From positions 1 through 64,000 of the forward strand of contig NZ_CAKZOT010000040.1 of NCBI RefSeq assembly GCF_937138205.1: a DNA stretch of 64,000 nucleotides, given 5' to 3'. The translations under genes and the position numbers were made by a program. Numbering within the stretch: the stretch's first letter is position 1; the number at the start of each line of letters is the position of its first letter. Source of the DNA: an uncultured Rhodospira sp. (GTDB lineage: Bacteria; Pseudomonadota; Alphaproteobacteria; Rhodospirillales; Rhodospirillaceae). The notes under the pieces were generated by a model. It made no database searches. It saw nothing but the letters and a program-made list of their open reading frames with translations, and had not been told where the DNA came from. Of the stretch, positions 53,357 through 63,203 are shown in pieces.

Positions 53357-54022
53357 ATGGCCGGCTGCGACTGTTCCCAAAAAACACGGTTCGAGGGCGT
53401 TTCGCGCGCCTATCGGCGGGTGCTGTTGGCGGTGATCGCCATCAACGCGACGATGTTCGGCGTCGAGATGACGAGCGGCATCTGGGCCCAGTCCATGGCC
53501 CTGAAGGCCGACGCGCTCGATTTCCTGGGCGACAGCGTCACCTATGGCCTGTCGCTGGCGGTGATCGGGATGTCGCTGCGCACGCGGGCGACGGCGGCGT
53601 TGCTGAAGGGTTTGAGCCTCGCCGTGATGGCCGCCGTGATCCTGGGGGCCAGCCTGTACCGGGTGTTCGTGCTGGCGCAGCCCGACGCGGCGGTCATGAG
53701 TACCATCGGCGTGCTGGCCTTCGCCGCCAACGTGGCCTCTGTGCTGCTGCTGATCCGGTTCCGCGAGGGCGACGCCAACGTGCGTTCGGTCTGGTTGTGC
53801 AGTCGCAATGACGCCATCGGCAACCTGGGCGTGATCGCGGCCGGCGGCCTTGTGGCCTACACCGGCACGCACTGGCCGGACCTGGTGGTGGCGTCGGTGC
53901 TGGCCGGGCTGTTCCTGACGTCGTCGGTGCAGATCATCCGCCGCGCCCTGGCCGAGCGGCGGGAGGCGGCGTCATGCGGCCTGGAGGCGGGCGCCGCCGC
54001 ACAGCCCACGGCGGCGGAGTAG
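53357..54022 (+). CDS. Cation diffusion facilitator-like transporter
   Basis: RRVLLAVIAINATMFGVEMTSGIWAQSMALKADALDFLGDSVTYGLSLAVIGMS; second HxxxD-like SRNDAIGNLGVI; divergent from MerR gene. Confidence 0.85.
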   Translation: MAGCDCSQKTRFEGVSRAYRRVLLAVIAINATMFGVEMTSGIWAQSMALKADALDFLGDSVTYGLSLAVIGMSLRTRATAALLKGLSLAVMAAVILGASLYRVFVLAQPDAAVMSTIGVLAFAANVASVLLLIRFREGDANVRSVWLCSRNDAIGNLGVIAAGGLVAYTGTHWPDLVVASVLAGLFLTSSVQIIRRALAERREAASCGLEAGAAAQPTAAE

Positions 54023-54031
54023 GTCACCAGA

Positions 54032-55582
54032 TCACCCGCTCGCCAGCGCCGCCTTTTCCCGCCGACGCTGCACCGACGACGGGATGCGCATCCCTTCGCG
54101 GTACTTGGCGACGGTGCGCCGGGCGATGTCGACGCCCTCGGCGCGCAGGATGGCGACGATGCGGTCGTCCGACAGCACGCCCTTGGGCGGCTCGGCGTCG
54201 ATCAGCGCCTTGATGCGCGCGCGCACCGCCTCGGCCGAATGGGCCTCGCCGCCGGCGCTGCTGTTGATCGCCTGGGTGAAAAAGTATTTCAACTCGAACA
54301 GCCCGCGCGGCGTGGCGATGTACTTGTTGCTGGTCACACGGCTGACGGTGCTTTCGTGCATCCCGATGGCGTTGGCCACGTCGCGCAGGATGAGCGGCCG
54401 CAGACCGGGCAGGCCGAGTTCCAGAAAGGCGTCCTGCTGGCGGATGATCTCGGCGGCCACCTTGATGATGGTCGTGGCCCGCTGGTCGAGCGCCTTGACC
54501 AGCCAGTTGGCGTTCTGCATCTGCTCGCCCAGGAAGGCCCGCACCGCCTTGTCGCCCTTGGCCGACGGCTGCACGCGGGCCAGATAGCGGCGGTTGACCA
54601 GCACCCGGGGCAGAGTGTCGCTGTTCAACTCGACCAGCCAGCCGCCCTCGGGGTTGGGGCGCATGACCACATCGGGGACGACGGTGCGAATCGGCTCGCC
54701 CTCGAACGCCAGGGCCGGTTTGGGATCGAGCGCGCGGATCTCGGCGATCATGTCGCGCAGATCCTCGGCGTCGACGCCGCAGACCTTCATCAACGCCGGC
54801 AGGTCGCGCCGCCCCAGCAGCTCCAGATGGTCGAGCAGCGCCACCATGGCCGGGTCGAGACGATTCCGGTCGGCCAGTTGCAGGGCCAGGCATTCCTTCA
54901 GCGAGCGGGCGAACAGCCCCGGCGGATCCAGCGCCTGCATCCGGGCCAGCACGGCCTCGACCCGGGACACGGGCACGCCCAGCGCCAGCGCCGCCTCCTC
55001 GACCGACACGGCCAGATAGCCGCAGGCGTCCAGGTGGCCCACCAGGTGGGTTCCGATCATGCGATCGACGGGGTCGGTCAGGTCCACCGCCATCTGCGCG
55101 TCCAGGTGCTCGCGCAGCGACGCCGGGCGGCTGAGGGTTTCCTCCAGGTCGCGGGTGTCCTCGCCGAAGTCGTGGGCGCCGCCCCCGCCGCCGCCCCAGG
55201 CCCCCATGCCGAGCCCCAGCGCGTCCAGCCCGCCGGCGCCGTCGGCGGCCGCCGCCATGTCGCCGGCGCCGGCCTCGTCGCGGTCGGTGTTGTAGTCCTG
55301 ATCCAGGGGCGAGGGACCGTCGGCGCCCTCACCGGCGCCGCGGTCCACCACCACGGCCGCGTCGGCGTCGGCGCGATCCTCGGCGCGCGCCGCCGGGGCC
55401 ACGAAATCGGCGCGTTCGTCCCGCTCCAGCAGCGGGTTGCGTTCCAACTCCTGCTCGACATAGGTGGACAGGTCGATGTTGGACATCTGCAGCAGCTTGA
55501 TGGCCTGCTGCAATTGCGGTGTCATCACCAGGCTTTGCGCCTGCCGAAGATCAAGCCGCGGTGCCAGGACCATGTCCACCAA
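54032..55582 (-). CDS. rpoN: RNA polymerase sigma-54 factor
   Basis: LDLRQAQSLVMTPQLQQAIKLLQMSNIDLSTYVEQELERNPLLE; RpoN box ARRTVAKYREGMRIPSSVQRR. Confidence 0.97.
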   Translation of the reverse strand: MVDMVLAPRLDLRQAQSLVMTPQLQQAIKLLQMSNIDLSTYVEQELERNPLLERDERADFVAPAARAEDRADADAAVVVDRGAGEGADGPSPLDQDYNTDRDEAGAGDMAAAADGAGGLDALGLGMGAWGGGGGGAHDFGEDTRDLEETLSRPASLREHLDAQMAVDLTDPVDRMIGTHLVGHLDACGYLAVSVEEAALALGVPVSRVEAVLARMQALDPPGLFARSLKECLALQLADRNRLDPAMVALLDHLELLGRRDLPALMKVCGVDAEDLRDMIAEIRALDPKPALAFEGEPIRTVVPDVVMRPNPEGGWLVELNSDTLPRVLVNRRYLARVQPSAKGDKAVRAFLGEQMQNANWLVKALDQRATTIIKVAAEIIRQQDAFLELGLPGLRPLILRDVANAIGMHESTVSRVTSNKYIATPRGLFELKYFFTQAINSSAGGEAHSAEAVRARIKALIDAEPPKGVLSDDRIVAILRAEGVDIARRTVAKYREGMRIPSSVQRRREKAALASG

Positions 55583-55659
55583 CCCTCATGTCATGCCAAC
55601 GGTGCTCGGGACCGCCCGTCGGCCAAACCGGCCGGCCCGTACCGATCACGGACCCGGCC

Positions 55660-56454
55660 CTAAAGACTGAAGCGTTCTCCCAAATACACCCGCCGGACAC
55701 CCTCGTGGGCGACGATCTCCGACGGGCGCCCCTCCATCATAACGCGGCCTTCGTGAAGAATGTAGGCCCGGTCCACGATGTCGAGGGTTTCGCGCACATT
55801 GTGATCGGTGATCAGAACGCCGAGGCCCCGGTCCTTCAGGTGCGCCACCAGGTCGCGGATGTCGCCGACGGCGATGGGATCGATGCCGGCCAGCGGCTCG
55901 TCGAGCAGGATGAAGGTCGGCCGGGTGGCCAGGGCGCGGGCGATCTCGACCCGGCGCCGCTCGCCGCCGGATAACGCCAAGGCCGGCGTGTGGCGCAGAT
56001 GCGAGATGGAGAACTCGGCCAGCAGGCTCGCCACCATCTCGTCGCGTACATCGGGGTTGCGCTCGGTCACCTCCAGCACCGCCCGCAGGTTGCCCTCGAC
56101 CGTCAGGCCCCGGAAGATGGAGGCCTCCTGCGGCAGATAGCCGACGCCCAGGCGGGCGCGCCGGTACATGGGCAGCGGCGTCACGTCCTGCCCGTCGAGC
56201 AGGATGCGCCCCGAATCGGGCATCACCAGCCCCGTCACGCAATAGAAACAGGTGGTCTTGCCGGCGCCGTTGGGACCCAGCAGGCCGACCACCTCGCCGC
56301 GCCGGACGTGCAGGGAGACGTCCTGAAGGATGGGGCGCCGCCGGTACTGCTTGCCCAGGCTCTCGGCCTGCAGCGTCCCGTGCTGGGCCACCGCCCCGGG
56401 ATGCTCCAGGGCCGGCTCCGCCCAGTCCTCGGCGCGTTCCATCAGACCTTGCAC
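55660..56454 (-). CDS. lptB: LPS export ABC transporter ATP-binding protein
   Basis: [83 protein letters not shown]. Confidence 0.96.
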   Translation of the reverse strand: MQGLMERAEDWAEPALEHPGAVAQHGTLQAESLGKQYRRRPILQDVSLHVRRGEVVGLLGPNGAGKTTCFYCVTGLVMPDSGRILLDGQDVTPLPMYRRARLGVGYLPQEASIFRGLTVEGNLRAVLEVTERNPDVRDEMVASLLAEFSISHLRHTPALALSGGERRRVEIARALATRPTFILLDEPLAGIDPIAVGDIRDLVAHLKDRGLGVLITDHNVRETLDIVDRAYILHEGRVMMEGRPSEIVAHEGVRRVYLGERFSL

Positions 56455-56504
56455 TCGGTCCTCCCTGGCTGCGGGCGGTCGTGTCGCCCCACGCCGCCCA
56501 CCGG

Positions 56505-57419
56505 TCAGTCGGCGCCGGACTCCGCCTCCGGAGCGTCGTCGTCGGCCCCGTTGTCAGGACGCTGCGGCGCGATCAACGCCCGGGCGCGGGAGTCGTCGTC
56601 GCCGCCGCCCCGGAGCGTGCTGACGCCGGTGTTCAGGTCCATGACGGCACGTTCGCCGGCGAACTGATCCGTCTCGGTCGAAATGGTCACGTCGCCGTCA
56701 ACCGTGGCGACGCCGGCCGCCACGTCATAGACCGCGCGGTCGCCCCGCACAACCTCCTGCGCCGTGGTGATGATCACGCCGCCGAAGGCTTCCATGCGCT
56801 CCAGCCCGTGGCCCCCTGGCGCGTCGCCTTGATCGGCGTCCCCGGTCCCCGGATCGGCATCGTCGTTGGCGAAGTAGCCGGTCAGCACGTCGGCGTCGAC
56901 CGTATCGCCGTTGGCGCGCACCACGCGGGCGTCACCGCGCGCCACCGCCATGCGCTCGCCCGACCAGTATTCCAGGCTCTCGGAGGCGGTGACGGTCTCG
57001 CTCTCCGTTTCCATGCGCAACGGACCGCCGCGCACCACAAGAATGCCGGTGTCCACCTCGTAGACGGCGGTGGCGCCCGTGACGGTCTGGCCCGGGGTCT
57101 CGATGCGCGCGTTGCCGCGCGCCTCCATGCGCCAGATCTCGGTGCCGCCGTCGGCGGTCTCGCGGTAGTGCGCCACCAGGACGTCGCCCCGCACCCGGTC
57201 CTCGTCCTGGATGGCGACGGCGTTGCCCCGGGCGATGTACATGTTTTCGTCGCGGCGCCACTCGATGCCGTCGTCGGAGAACACCTCGATCGGCGCGTCG
57301 CCCGCCCCAACGGTGGCCCCCTGGCCCCAGGCCGCCGGCGCGCCGGCCGTGACCAACAGGGGGACCAACAGGGGGGCCAGCAAGAGGGCAACCGCGATGC
57401 CGCGCCCGACATGCATCAT
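56505..57419 (-). CDS. lptA: LptA/OstA-like periplasmic LPS transport protein
   Basis: Signal peptide; [44 protein letters not shown]; between lptB and lptC. Confidence 0.85.
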   Translation of the reverse strand: MMHVGRGIAVALLLAPLLVPLLVTAGAPAAWGQGATVGAGDAPIEVFSDDGIEWRRDENMYIARGNAVAIQDEDRVRGDVLVAHYRETADGGTEIWRMEARGNARIETPGQTVTGATAVYEVDTGILVVRGGPLRMETESETVTASESLEYWSGERMAVARGDARVVRANGDTVDADVLTGYFANDDADPGTGDADQGDAPGGHGLERMEAFGGVIITTAQEVVRGDRAVYDVAAGVATVDGDVTISTETDQFAGERAVMDLNTGVSTLRGGGDDDSRARALIAPQRPDNGADDDAPEAESGAD

Positions 57420-58138
57420 GGCGCGATGTCTCCGCCCTCGGTCAGCACCAGATGCGTCTGCCCCGTGAAGACCACGACGCGCCCACCGTCCACGATCTCG
57501 AATCCGCCGGCGACGATCTCGCCGTCCGGCCCCTGGCCGCTCACCGGGTCGGCGCCCCAGGCGTTGTTCGTTGTCAAGTCCACCTGCGCCGTCCGCGTGT
57601 GGAACTCGAAACCGTCGTCCCGGTAGAGGACCACGTTGCCGTCCAGGTCCAGCGTGCGCTCGACCTTGGAGTACAAGCCGGCGTCGCCGCGCACCGCCAG
57701 CCATTGGCCGGTCTCCAGGGCGATGTCTCCCTGCGGCTGCTGGAGAGCAACCTGGTCGGGGTTCCCGGCCTGCTCCACCGCCGTGGCGGCGACCAGGGTG
57801 TAGGGCTGGTTCTTGGTGTCCACGCCATGGAAGCGTGGATTGACCAGGGTGCGCGGGCTGGCCTGGCGCGGATCCAGGCCGGTCATGCTCACGGCCAGGC
57901 GCTCGGCCTGCGAGCGGATCTGCGGCCACGCCAGGACCAGACCCACCAGCACCAGCGCCACGCTGGGCAGCAGCAGCTTCATGAGCCGCACAAACCGCGA
58001 GTATTTCATGGCCTTGTGCACGGACTCGGGCTTGCCGGCGCCATGGCCCCGGACCTCGCCCGGCCGCGCCGCCGGGGAGGTGGGGGCCGAAGCCGTGTCG
58101 ACCAGGGAAGACGGTCTGTGTAAACGATCCAGTTTCAT
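57416..58138 (-). CDS. lptC: LPS export ABC transporter periplasmic protein LptC
   Basis: Single N-terminal TM; NPRFHGVDTKNQPYTLVAATAVEQ...DGNVVLYRDDGFEFHTRTAQVDLTTNNAWG. Confidence 0.88.
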   Translation of the reverse strand: MKLDRLHRPSSLVDTASAPTSPAARPGEVRGHGAGKPESVHKAMKYSRFVRLMKLLLPSVALVLVGLVLAWPQIRSQAERLAVSMTGLDPRQASPRTLVNPRFHGVDTKNQPYTLVAATAVEQAGNPDQVALQQPQGDIALETGQWLAVRGDAGLYSKVERTLDLDGNVVLYRDDGFEFHTRTAQVDLTTNNAWGADPVSGQGPDGEIVAGGFEIVDGGRVVVFTGQTHLVLTEGGDIAP

Positions 58139-58236
58139 CGCCGCGTCATCTCGCGTCCGTCGGCGCCCCCGCGCGGGCCGCGCACGCGCGCCGCCTGCCG
58201 CACCGGGCCGATCGGTGATCTGGGGGCCATGCTGAT

Positions 58237-59232
58237 CTAGTCAACGCCCGCCCGCAACAGATCATGCATATGAATAAAGCCCACAGGCCGGCCCGATTCC
58301 ACCACGAAAAGGCTCGTGATGGGGCGATCGCCACTGTTCATGACCCGCAGGGCCTCCACCGCCAGCGCGTCCGGCGCGACGCTGCGGGGGTCGCGGGTCA
58401 TGATCGCGGCGGCGCTCCGCTGCACCAGATCCGGCGCCATGTGGCGGCGCAGGTCGCCGTCGGTGATGATCCCGACTAGGTGCCCGGCCTCGTCGACGAT
58501 GCCGGCGCAGCCGAACCCCTTGCGCGACATCTCGATCAGCGCCTTCGACATGGGCGTCTCGCCGGCCACCAGGGGCACCTCGTCGCCCGTGTGCATCAGG
58601 TCGCGCACCCGCAGCAGCGCCCGGCCCAGCCGGCCGCCGGGATGGTACACCTGGAAATCGTGCGCGGTGAAGCCGCGCGCCTCCAGCAGGGCGACCGCCA
58701 GGGCGTCGCCCAGGGCCATCATCAAGGTGGTGGAGGTGGTCGGGGCCAGGCCGAGCGGGCAGGCCTCGCCGTGCGGCGGTAGCACCAGCGCCACGTCGGC
58801 GGCCTGGGCGAGCGCGCTGTCGGCGCGGCGCGTCATGGCGACCAGCAGAATTCCGAAACGCCGCGTGTAGGCGACGATGTCCTCCAGCTCGGGCGTGTCG
58901 CCGGAGTTTGACAGCGCCACCACCGCGTCGTCGCGGCCGATCATGCCCAGGTCGCCATGGCTGGCCTCGCCCGGGTGGACGAACTGCGCCAGGGTGCCGG
59001 TCGAGGCCAGGGTGGCGGCGATCTTGCGGGCCACGTGGCCGCTCTTGCCCATGCCGGTAACGGTCACGCGCCCCTTGCAGGCGAGCAACTGGCGGACGGC
59101 CTCGTTGAAGTCCGGGCCGAGCGATTCGGCCAGCGCGTCGAGCGCATCCCGTTCCTCGCGCAAAACCCGCCGCGCCGACACCAGGGCGGCGGAGAGGACG
59201 TCGGGCGTGGTTTCGAGCGGCGAGGGTGTCAT
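58237..59232 (-). CDS. kdsD: KpsF/GutQ-type arabinose-5-phosphate isomerase
   Basis: SIS domain GKSGHVARKIAATLASTGTLAQFVHPGEASHGDLGMI and CBS pair. Confidence 0.94.
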   Translation of the reverse strand: MTPSPLETTPDVLSAALVSARRVLREERDALDALAESLGPDFNEAVRQLLACKGRVTVTGMGKSGHVARKIAATLASTGTLAQFVHPGEASHGDLGMIGRDDAVVALSNSGDTPELEDIVAYTRRFGILLVAMTRRADSALAQAADVALVLPPHGEACPLGLAPTTSTTLMMALGDALAVALLEARGFTAHDFQVYHPGGRLGRALLRVRDLMHTGDEVPLVAGETPMSKALIEMSRKGFGCAGIVDEAGHLVGIITDGDLRRHMAPDLVQRSAAAIMTRDPRSVAPDALAVEALRVMNSGDRPITSLFVVESGRPVGFIHMHDLLRAGVD

Positions 59233-59430
59233 GAAACGGTGATCTCCAGCCCGGCCGGCAGGGTCAGGCACCTTAACTTTTGGGGTCTGCGGTCGTCGTT
59301 TTCCGATCCAGGGGGCGATCCGGCCGCCAGCGGCGGATGTTGTCGGAACGCCCTACCCTTGCCGCCTCTTGTGTTCACAGGTCATCTCCGCCTGTGCGGG
59401 GAGCGTTCGCCCACGCGGTTTCATGATCCG

Positions 59431-59532
59431 TCATTGCGAACCCTCGTCGCCAGACGAGGGTGAAGCAATCCAGGGCGAAAAACGCAAATATCCGCCCTGG
59501 ATTGCTTCGTCGCTTCGCTCCTCGCAATGACG
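59431..59532. repeat. Palindromic repeat family 1, copy R5
   Basis: tcattgcgaaccctcgtcgccagacgagggtgaagcaatccagggcg...cgccctggattgcttcgtcgcttcgctcctcgcaatgacga. Confidence 0.87.
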
Positions 59533-59675
59533 AAGTGTGTATTCGTAAGATAGGTTGCCCTAAGGAGCAAAGAAGGGCTGGTGTAATCGAATCGCCCTGC
59601 CGTAAGTGGAGGTCTGTCATGCACCCCGGTACCGAAGCCGTTAAAAAAAACGCCGTCTCAGGTCCACAAGAAAGT

Positions 59676-60287
59676 TCAGTGGTCGAAGATGTCCTGATCG
59701 GCCCATCCGGCCACGTCCAGGGCGGCGCGGTGCGGCACGAAGCCGAAGCACGCCCGGGCCAGGTCCATGCGGCCTTCGCGCTCCAGCATGGTGTCGAGGG
59801 TCTCGCGCAGGCGGTGCAGGTACAGCACGTCGTTGGCCGCGTAGTCCATCTGTTCGGGCGAGAGCGTCGGCGCGCCCCAGTCGGACGACTGCATCTGCTT
59901 CGAGATCTCGATCCCCAGCAGGTCCTTGCACAGGCTGCGCAGGCCGTGCGCGTCGGTGTTGGTGCGGCACAGGCGCGAGGCGATTTTCGTACAGTAGATG
60001 GGCGCCGTCACCACGCCCAGGCGGCGCAGCATCACCGCCACGTCAAAGCGGGCGTAGTGGAAGATCTTTTCGCGGTCCGGGTCCGCCATCAGGGCGGCCA
60101 GCCCCGGCGCCGGGGTCCCGGGGTGGATCCGCACCAGGTGACACACGCCGTCGCCGGCCGACAACTGCACCAGGCACAGGCGGTCGCGCCACAAGTGGAG
60201 GCCCATGGTCTCGGTATCGACGGCCACGCTGCCGGCGAACGTCACATCGGGCGACAGATCGCCATCGTGCAGGATGATCTGGGCCAT
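59676..60287 (-). CDS. rnd: Ribonuclease D-like 3'-5' exonuclease (short form)
   Basis: VAVDTETMGLHLWRDRLCLVQLS; KIFHYARFDVAVMLRRLGV; MDYAANDVLYLHRL. Confidence 0.93.
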   Translation of the reverse strand: MAQIILHDGDLSPDVTFAGSVAVDTETMGLHLWRDRLCLVQLSAGDGVCHLVRIHPGTPAPGLAALMADPDREKIFHYARFDVAVMLRRLGVVTAPIYCTKIASRLCRTNTDAHGLRSLCKDLLGIEISKQMQSSDWGAPTLSPEQMDYAANDVLYLHRLRETLDTMLEREGRMDLARACFGFVPHRAALDVAGWADQDIFDH

Positions 60288-60330
60288 CACCTCGTTCCCT
60301 CGCCTGCCGTGGTCCGCGCGGACCACGCAC

Positions 60331-60357
60331 AAAAAAACGCCGGACTCCCGATCGGCG
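60331..60357 (-). terminator. Rho-independent-like terminator on the minus strand, downstream of the TrmN6-like gene
   Basis: Minus strand reads CGCCGatcgggagtcCGGCGTTTTTTT. Confidence 0.6.
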
Positions 60358-60505
60358 CGGACCGGGCGGCGTCTGTCGTCTGGCGCGCCATCCGCGCTCA
60401 CGCAGGGGCTGGCATCGTCCGAGGGATATCCGCCCGGCGGCCTTTCGCCAAGGAATATCAGCGCGTTAGACCCTGCCGTCCAAAGCGGCGTCGGGTGTAG
60501 CACCG

Positions 60506-61312
60506 TCAACCAGCCGGATCAAGGCCGAATTGGTCGCTCGGTTCGGACGGCGCGGCCATGACCGCGTCCAGCGTCGCGCCGTCGCGCAGGACCGCCTCGG
60601 CCGCCGGGGTGTGGGCGCCGTCCGCCGTGTGCAGCACCAAGCCCGGCCACAGCGTGGCGCCGCCCCGCACCCCGCGCCGCGCCCGCACGATCACCCGCCG
60701 GGCCGGCCGCGCCACGCCGTCGCGATCGGCCCCGGGCCACAGCGGGATCACCTCGACATCGCCGGCGTGTCCGGACAGCGCCGCCAGCAGGGCGTCCAGC
60801 CGGTCGGCGCGGTGGATGACCACCAGCCGGCCCTTGGGCCGCAGCCGCGCGAGGCAGGCACCGACCCAGCGCGCCAGCGGCACCGTCGCCGCGTGGGCGC
60901 CGGCGCGGCCCGGGTCGGGTGGCCGAGTGCCGGCCTCCTCATACGGTGGGTTGGTCAGGACCACGTCGAAGGGGCCGGGGGCCATCGCCTCCGCCGGTGC
61001 CATCAGGTCGCCGCGCGTCACCGACAGGCGCCCGCCCAGGCCATTCAGGTCCGCCGAGCGGGCCGCCAGCGCCGCCATGTCCGGATCGATCTCCAACCCG
61101 TCCACCCGCAGCGTCTCCGGCGCGCGGGCCAGCAGGCACAGCGCCGCCGCGCCGGTGCCCAGGCCGGCGTCCAGAACGCGCGCCACCCGGCCCGGCCCGT
61201 CCAGCGGCACCGCCGCCGCCAGCAGAACCGGATCCATGGCCACGCGATACCCGCGAACCGGCTGCAGCAGGCGCACGCTTCCGCCGAGAATGGCCGTCTC
61301 CTCGACCGTCAC
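60506..61312 (-). CDS. tRNA1(Val) N6-adenine methyltransferase-like protein (TrmN6-like)
   Basis: LLQPVRGYRVAMDPVLLAAAV; VLDAGLGTGAAALCLLAR; FDVVLTNPPY. Confidence 0.85.
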   Translation of the reverse strand: MTVEETAILGGSVRLLQPVRGYRVAMDPVLLAAAVPLDGPGRVARVLDAGLGTGAAALCLLARAPETLRVDGLEIDPDMAALAARSADLNGLGGRLSVTRGDLMAPAEAMAPGPFDVVLTNPPYEEAGTRPPDPGRAGAHAATVPLARWVGACLARLRPKGRLVVIHRADRLDALLAALSGHAGDVEVIPLWPGADRDGVARPARRVIVRARRGVRGGATLWPGLVLHTADGAHTPAAEAVLRDGATLDAVMAAPSEPSDQFGLDPAG

Positions 61313-61539
61313 GCGCCGCCCTCGCCCTCGGTGGCCTGGGCCAGCACCCAGCGCGCCCGCTCGAAGCGATCCGCCGCCACCCACACCCGCGCCCGCACCA
61401 GGGCCACGGCGCCGCCCAGCGCGGCGCTGGTGTGGTGGTCGAGCACCGCCGGTTCGATGCCCTCCGCCCGCAGGCACGACACCAGATAGGACAGAAACAC
61501 CGGGTCCTCGACCACGGTCAGTTCGCGCAGGCCGTCCAT
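61309..61539 (-). CDS. DUF2007-like protein
   Basis: MDGLRELTVVEDPVFLSYLVSCLRAEGIEPAVLDHHTSA...RVWVAADRFERARWVLA. Confidence 0.85.
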   Translation of the reverse strand: MDGLRELTVVEDPVFLSYLVSCLRAEGIEPAVLDHHTSAALGGAVALVRARVWVAADRFERARWVLAQATEGEGGA

Positions 61540-61658
61540 GCGTTTCCTCCCTGATGAGCGCTCACCATTGACCGCCGGTCCTTGCCGCGCCGCCCCGCCC
61601 GCCCAACGTGAGTCGAGACGGGCGCCAACGCGCTTGACCCCGCTTCGGGGCCGACCCT

Positions 61659-62771
61659 ATGCTCCCGTCGCCCCAGCCGGCCCGTCAACCCCGACGCGGC
61701 CCGCTCCCCCGATTGTCCCGCAGCGTGGTCGCCATCGTGAACGAGTCCTCTTCCGCACCCGCCGCCGCCCGCCCGGACGGCAAGACCGCTCTCGACGCCC
61801 TTCTTGATCTGGTCGGCGACGACCTGCAGCGAGTCAATCAGGCCATCATCGATCGGATGCACAGCCCGATCGCCCTGATCCCGCAACTGGCCGCCCACCT
61901 GATCAGCGCCGGCGGCAAGCGCCTGCGCCCGCTGCTGACCCTGGGCGCGGCCAAGCTGGTCGGGTACGAGGGCGACCGGCACATCGAACTGGCCGCTTGT
62001 ATTGAGTTCGTGCACACCGCCACCCTGTTGCATGACGACGTGGTCGACGAAAGCGACATGCGGCGCGGCCGCGACACGGCCAACGCCCTGTGGGGCAACA
62101 AGCCCAGCGTGCTGGTGGGCGACTTCCTGTTCGCGCGCTCGTTCGAACTGATGGTCGACGACGGCTCGCTGGAGGTGATGGGCATCATGGCCCGGGCCTG
62201 CGCGACGATCTCCGAGGGCGAGATCCATCAGCTCCTGACGGCCAACAACATCGAAACGGACGTTCCCGCCTACCTGCAGGTGGTCGAATCCAAGACCGCC
62301 GCGCTGTTCGCCGCCGCCGCCCGCGTTGGCGGCGTGGTGGCCGAGCGCCCGGAAGAGGAAAAGGCCGCCCTGGAGGCCTACGGCCGAAACCTGGGCGTGG
62401 CCTTCCAGATCGCCGACGACTATCTGGACTACTCGGCACGCGAGGCGGAACTCGGCAAGGCCATCGGCGACGACTTCCGCGACGGCAAGCTGACCCTGCC
62501 GGTCATCCACGCCATCTCGCAGGCCGACGACGAGGAACGGGAGTTCTGGAAGCGCTGCCTGGAAGACCAGGAGTTCAGCGACGACGAGGCCGAGGCCGAT
62601 CTGGCACACGCCATGACGCTGCTGGACAAGTACGGCAGCCTGAAGGAGACGGTGCGCCACGCGCACGAGTACGCCGAGGCGGCGCGCCGCGCGCTGGATC
62701 CCTTCCCCGACAGCGAGATCAGGCGCATCATGACCGAGATCGTCGATTTCAGCGTCGAGCGGGCGTACTGA
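61659..62771 (+). CDS. ispB: Polyprenyl (octaprenyl/decaprenyl) diphosphate synthase
   Basis: SAGGKRLRPLLTLGAAKLVGYEG; LLHDDVVDESDMRRGRDTANALWGNKPSVLVGDFLF; FQIADDYLDY; start may lie further downstream (near VVAIVNESS). Confidence 0.94.
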   Translation: MLPSPQPARQPRRGPLPRLSRSVVAIVNESSSAPAAARPDGKTALDALLDLVGDDLQRVNQAIIDRMHSPIALIPQLAAHLISAGGKRLRPLLTLGAAKLVGYEGDRHIELAACIEFVHTATLLHDDVVDESDMRRGRDTANALWGNKPSVLVGDFLFARSFELMVDDGSLEVMGIMARACATISEGEIHQLLTANNIETDVPAYLQVVESKTAALFAAAARVGGVVAERPEEEKAALEAYGRNLGVAFQIADDYLDYSAREAELGKAIGDDFRDGKLTLPVIHAISQADDEEREFWKRCLEDQEFSDDEAEADLAHAMTLLDKYGSLKETVRHAHEYAEAARRALDPFPDSEIRRIMTEIVDFSVERAY

Positions 62772-62813
62772 GCGGCTGCGATTCTTGAAGGCCACGCATC
62801 GTGACGCTATATT

Positions 62814-63188
62814 GTGTCATATGATGTGGAGGCCGTGGTGCGCATCGAAACGCTTGCTCAGGATGGCTGCTTCGCCCCAACCCTGATCGCGGCCACCCTT
62901 CGAACCACGAAGGAAGAGGTCGCGCAGACCGTGGGTCTTGGGCGCGATGCCCTGATGCGCACCAGTCGGATCCAGAGTTCGAAGACTCAGAAGCGCCTTC
63001 GGGAAATGGTTGAAATCCTGAATCGGGTCGAACCTCGGTTCGGCTCCGCGCTCGTCGCCTACGCCTGGTACCGCTCGGAACCGTTGGCTGGTTTCGACGG
63101 CATGACCGCCATGCATTTGGTACAGGAAGGCCGCGCGGCCGATGTCATGGACTATATTGACGCGGTCGACGCCGGTGTTCATGCCTGA
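62814..63188 (+). CDS. Xre/ParS (MbcA-like, DUF2384) antitoxin
   Basis: LGRDALMRTSRIQSSKTQKRLREMVEILNRVEPRFGSALVAYAWYRSEPLAGFDGMTAMHLVQEGRAADVMDYID; proposed GTG start. Confidence 0.85.
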   Translation: MSYDVEAVVRIETLAQDGCFAPTLIAATLRTTKEEVAQTVGLGRDALMRTSRIQSSKTQKRLREMVEILNRVEPRFGSALVAYAWYRSEPLAGFDGMTAMHLVQEGRAADVMDYIDAVDAGVHA

Positions 63189-63203
63189 TGCCGGTCAAGG
63201 CCG

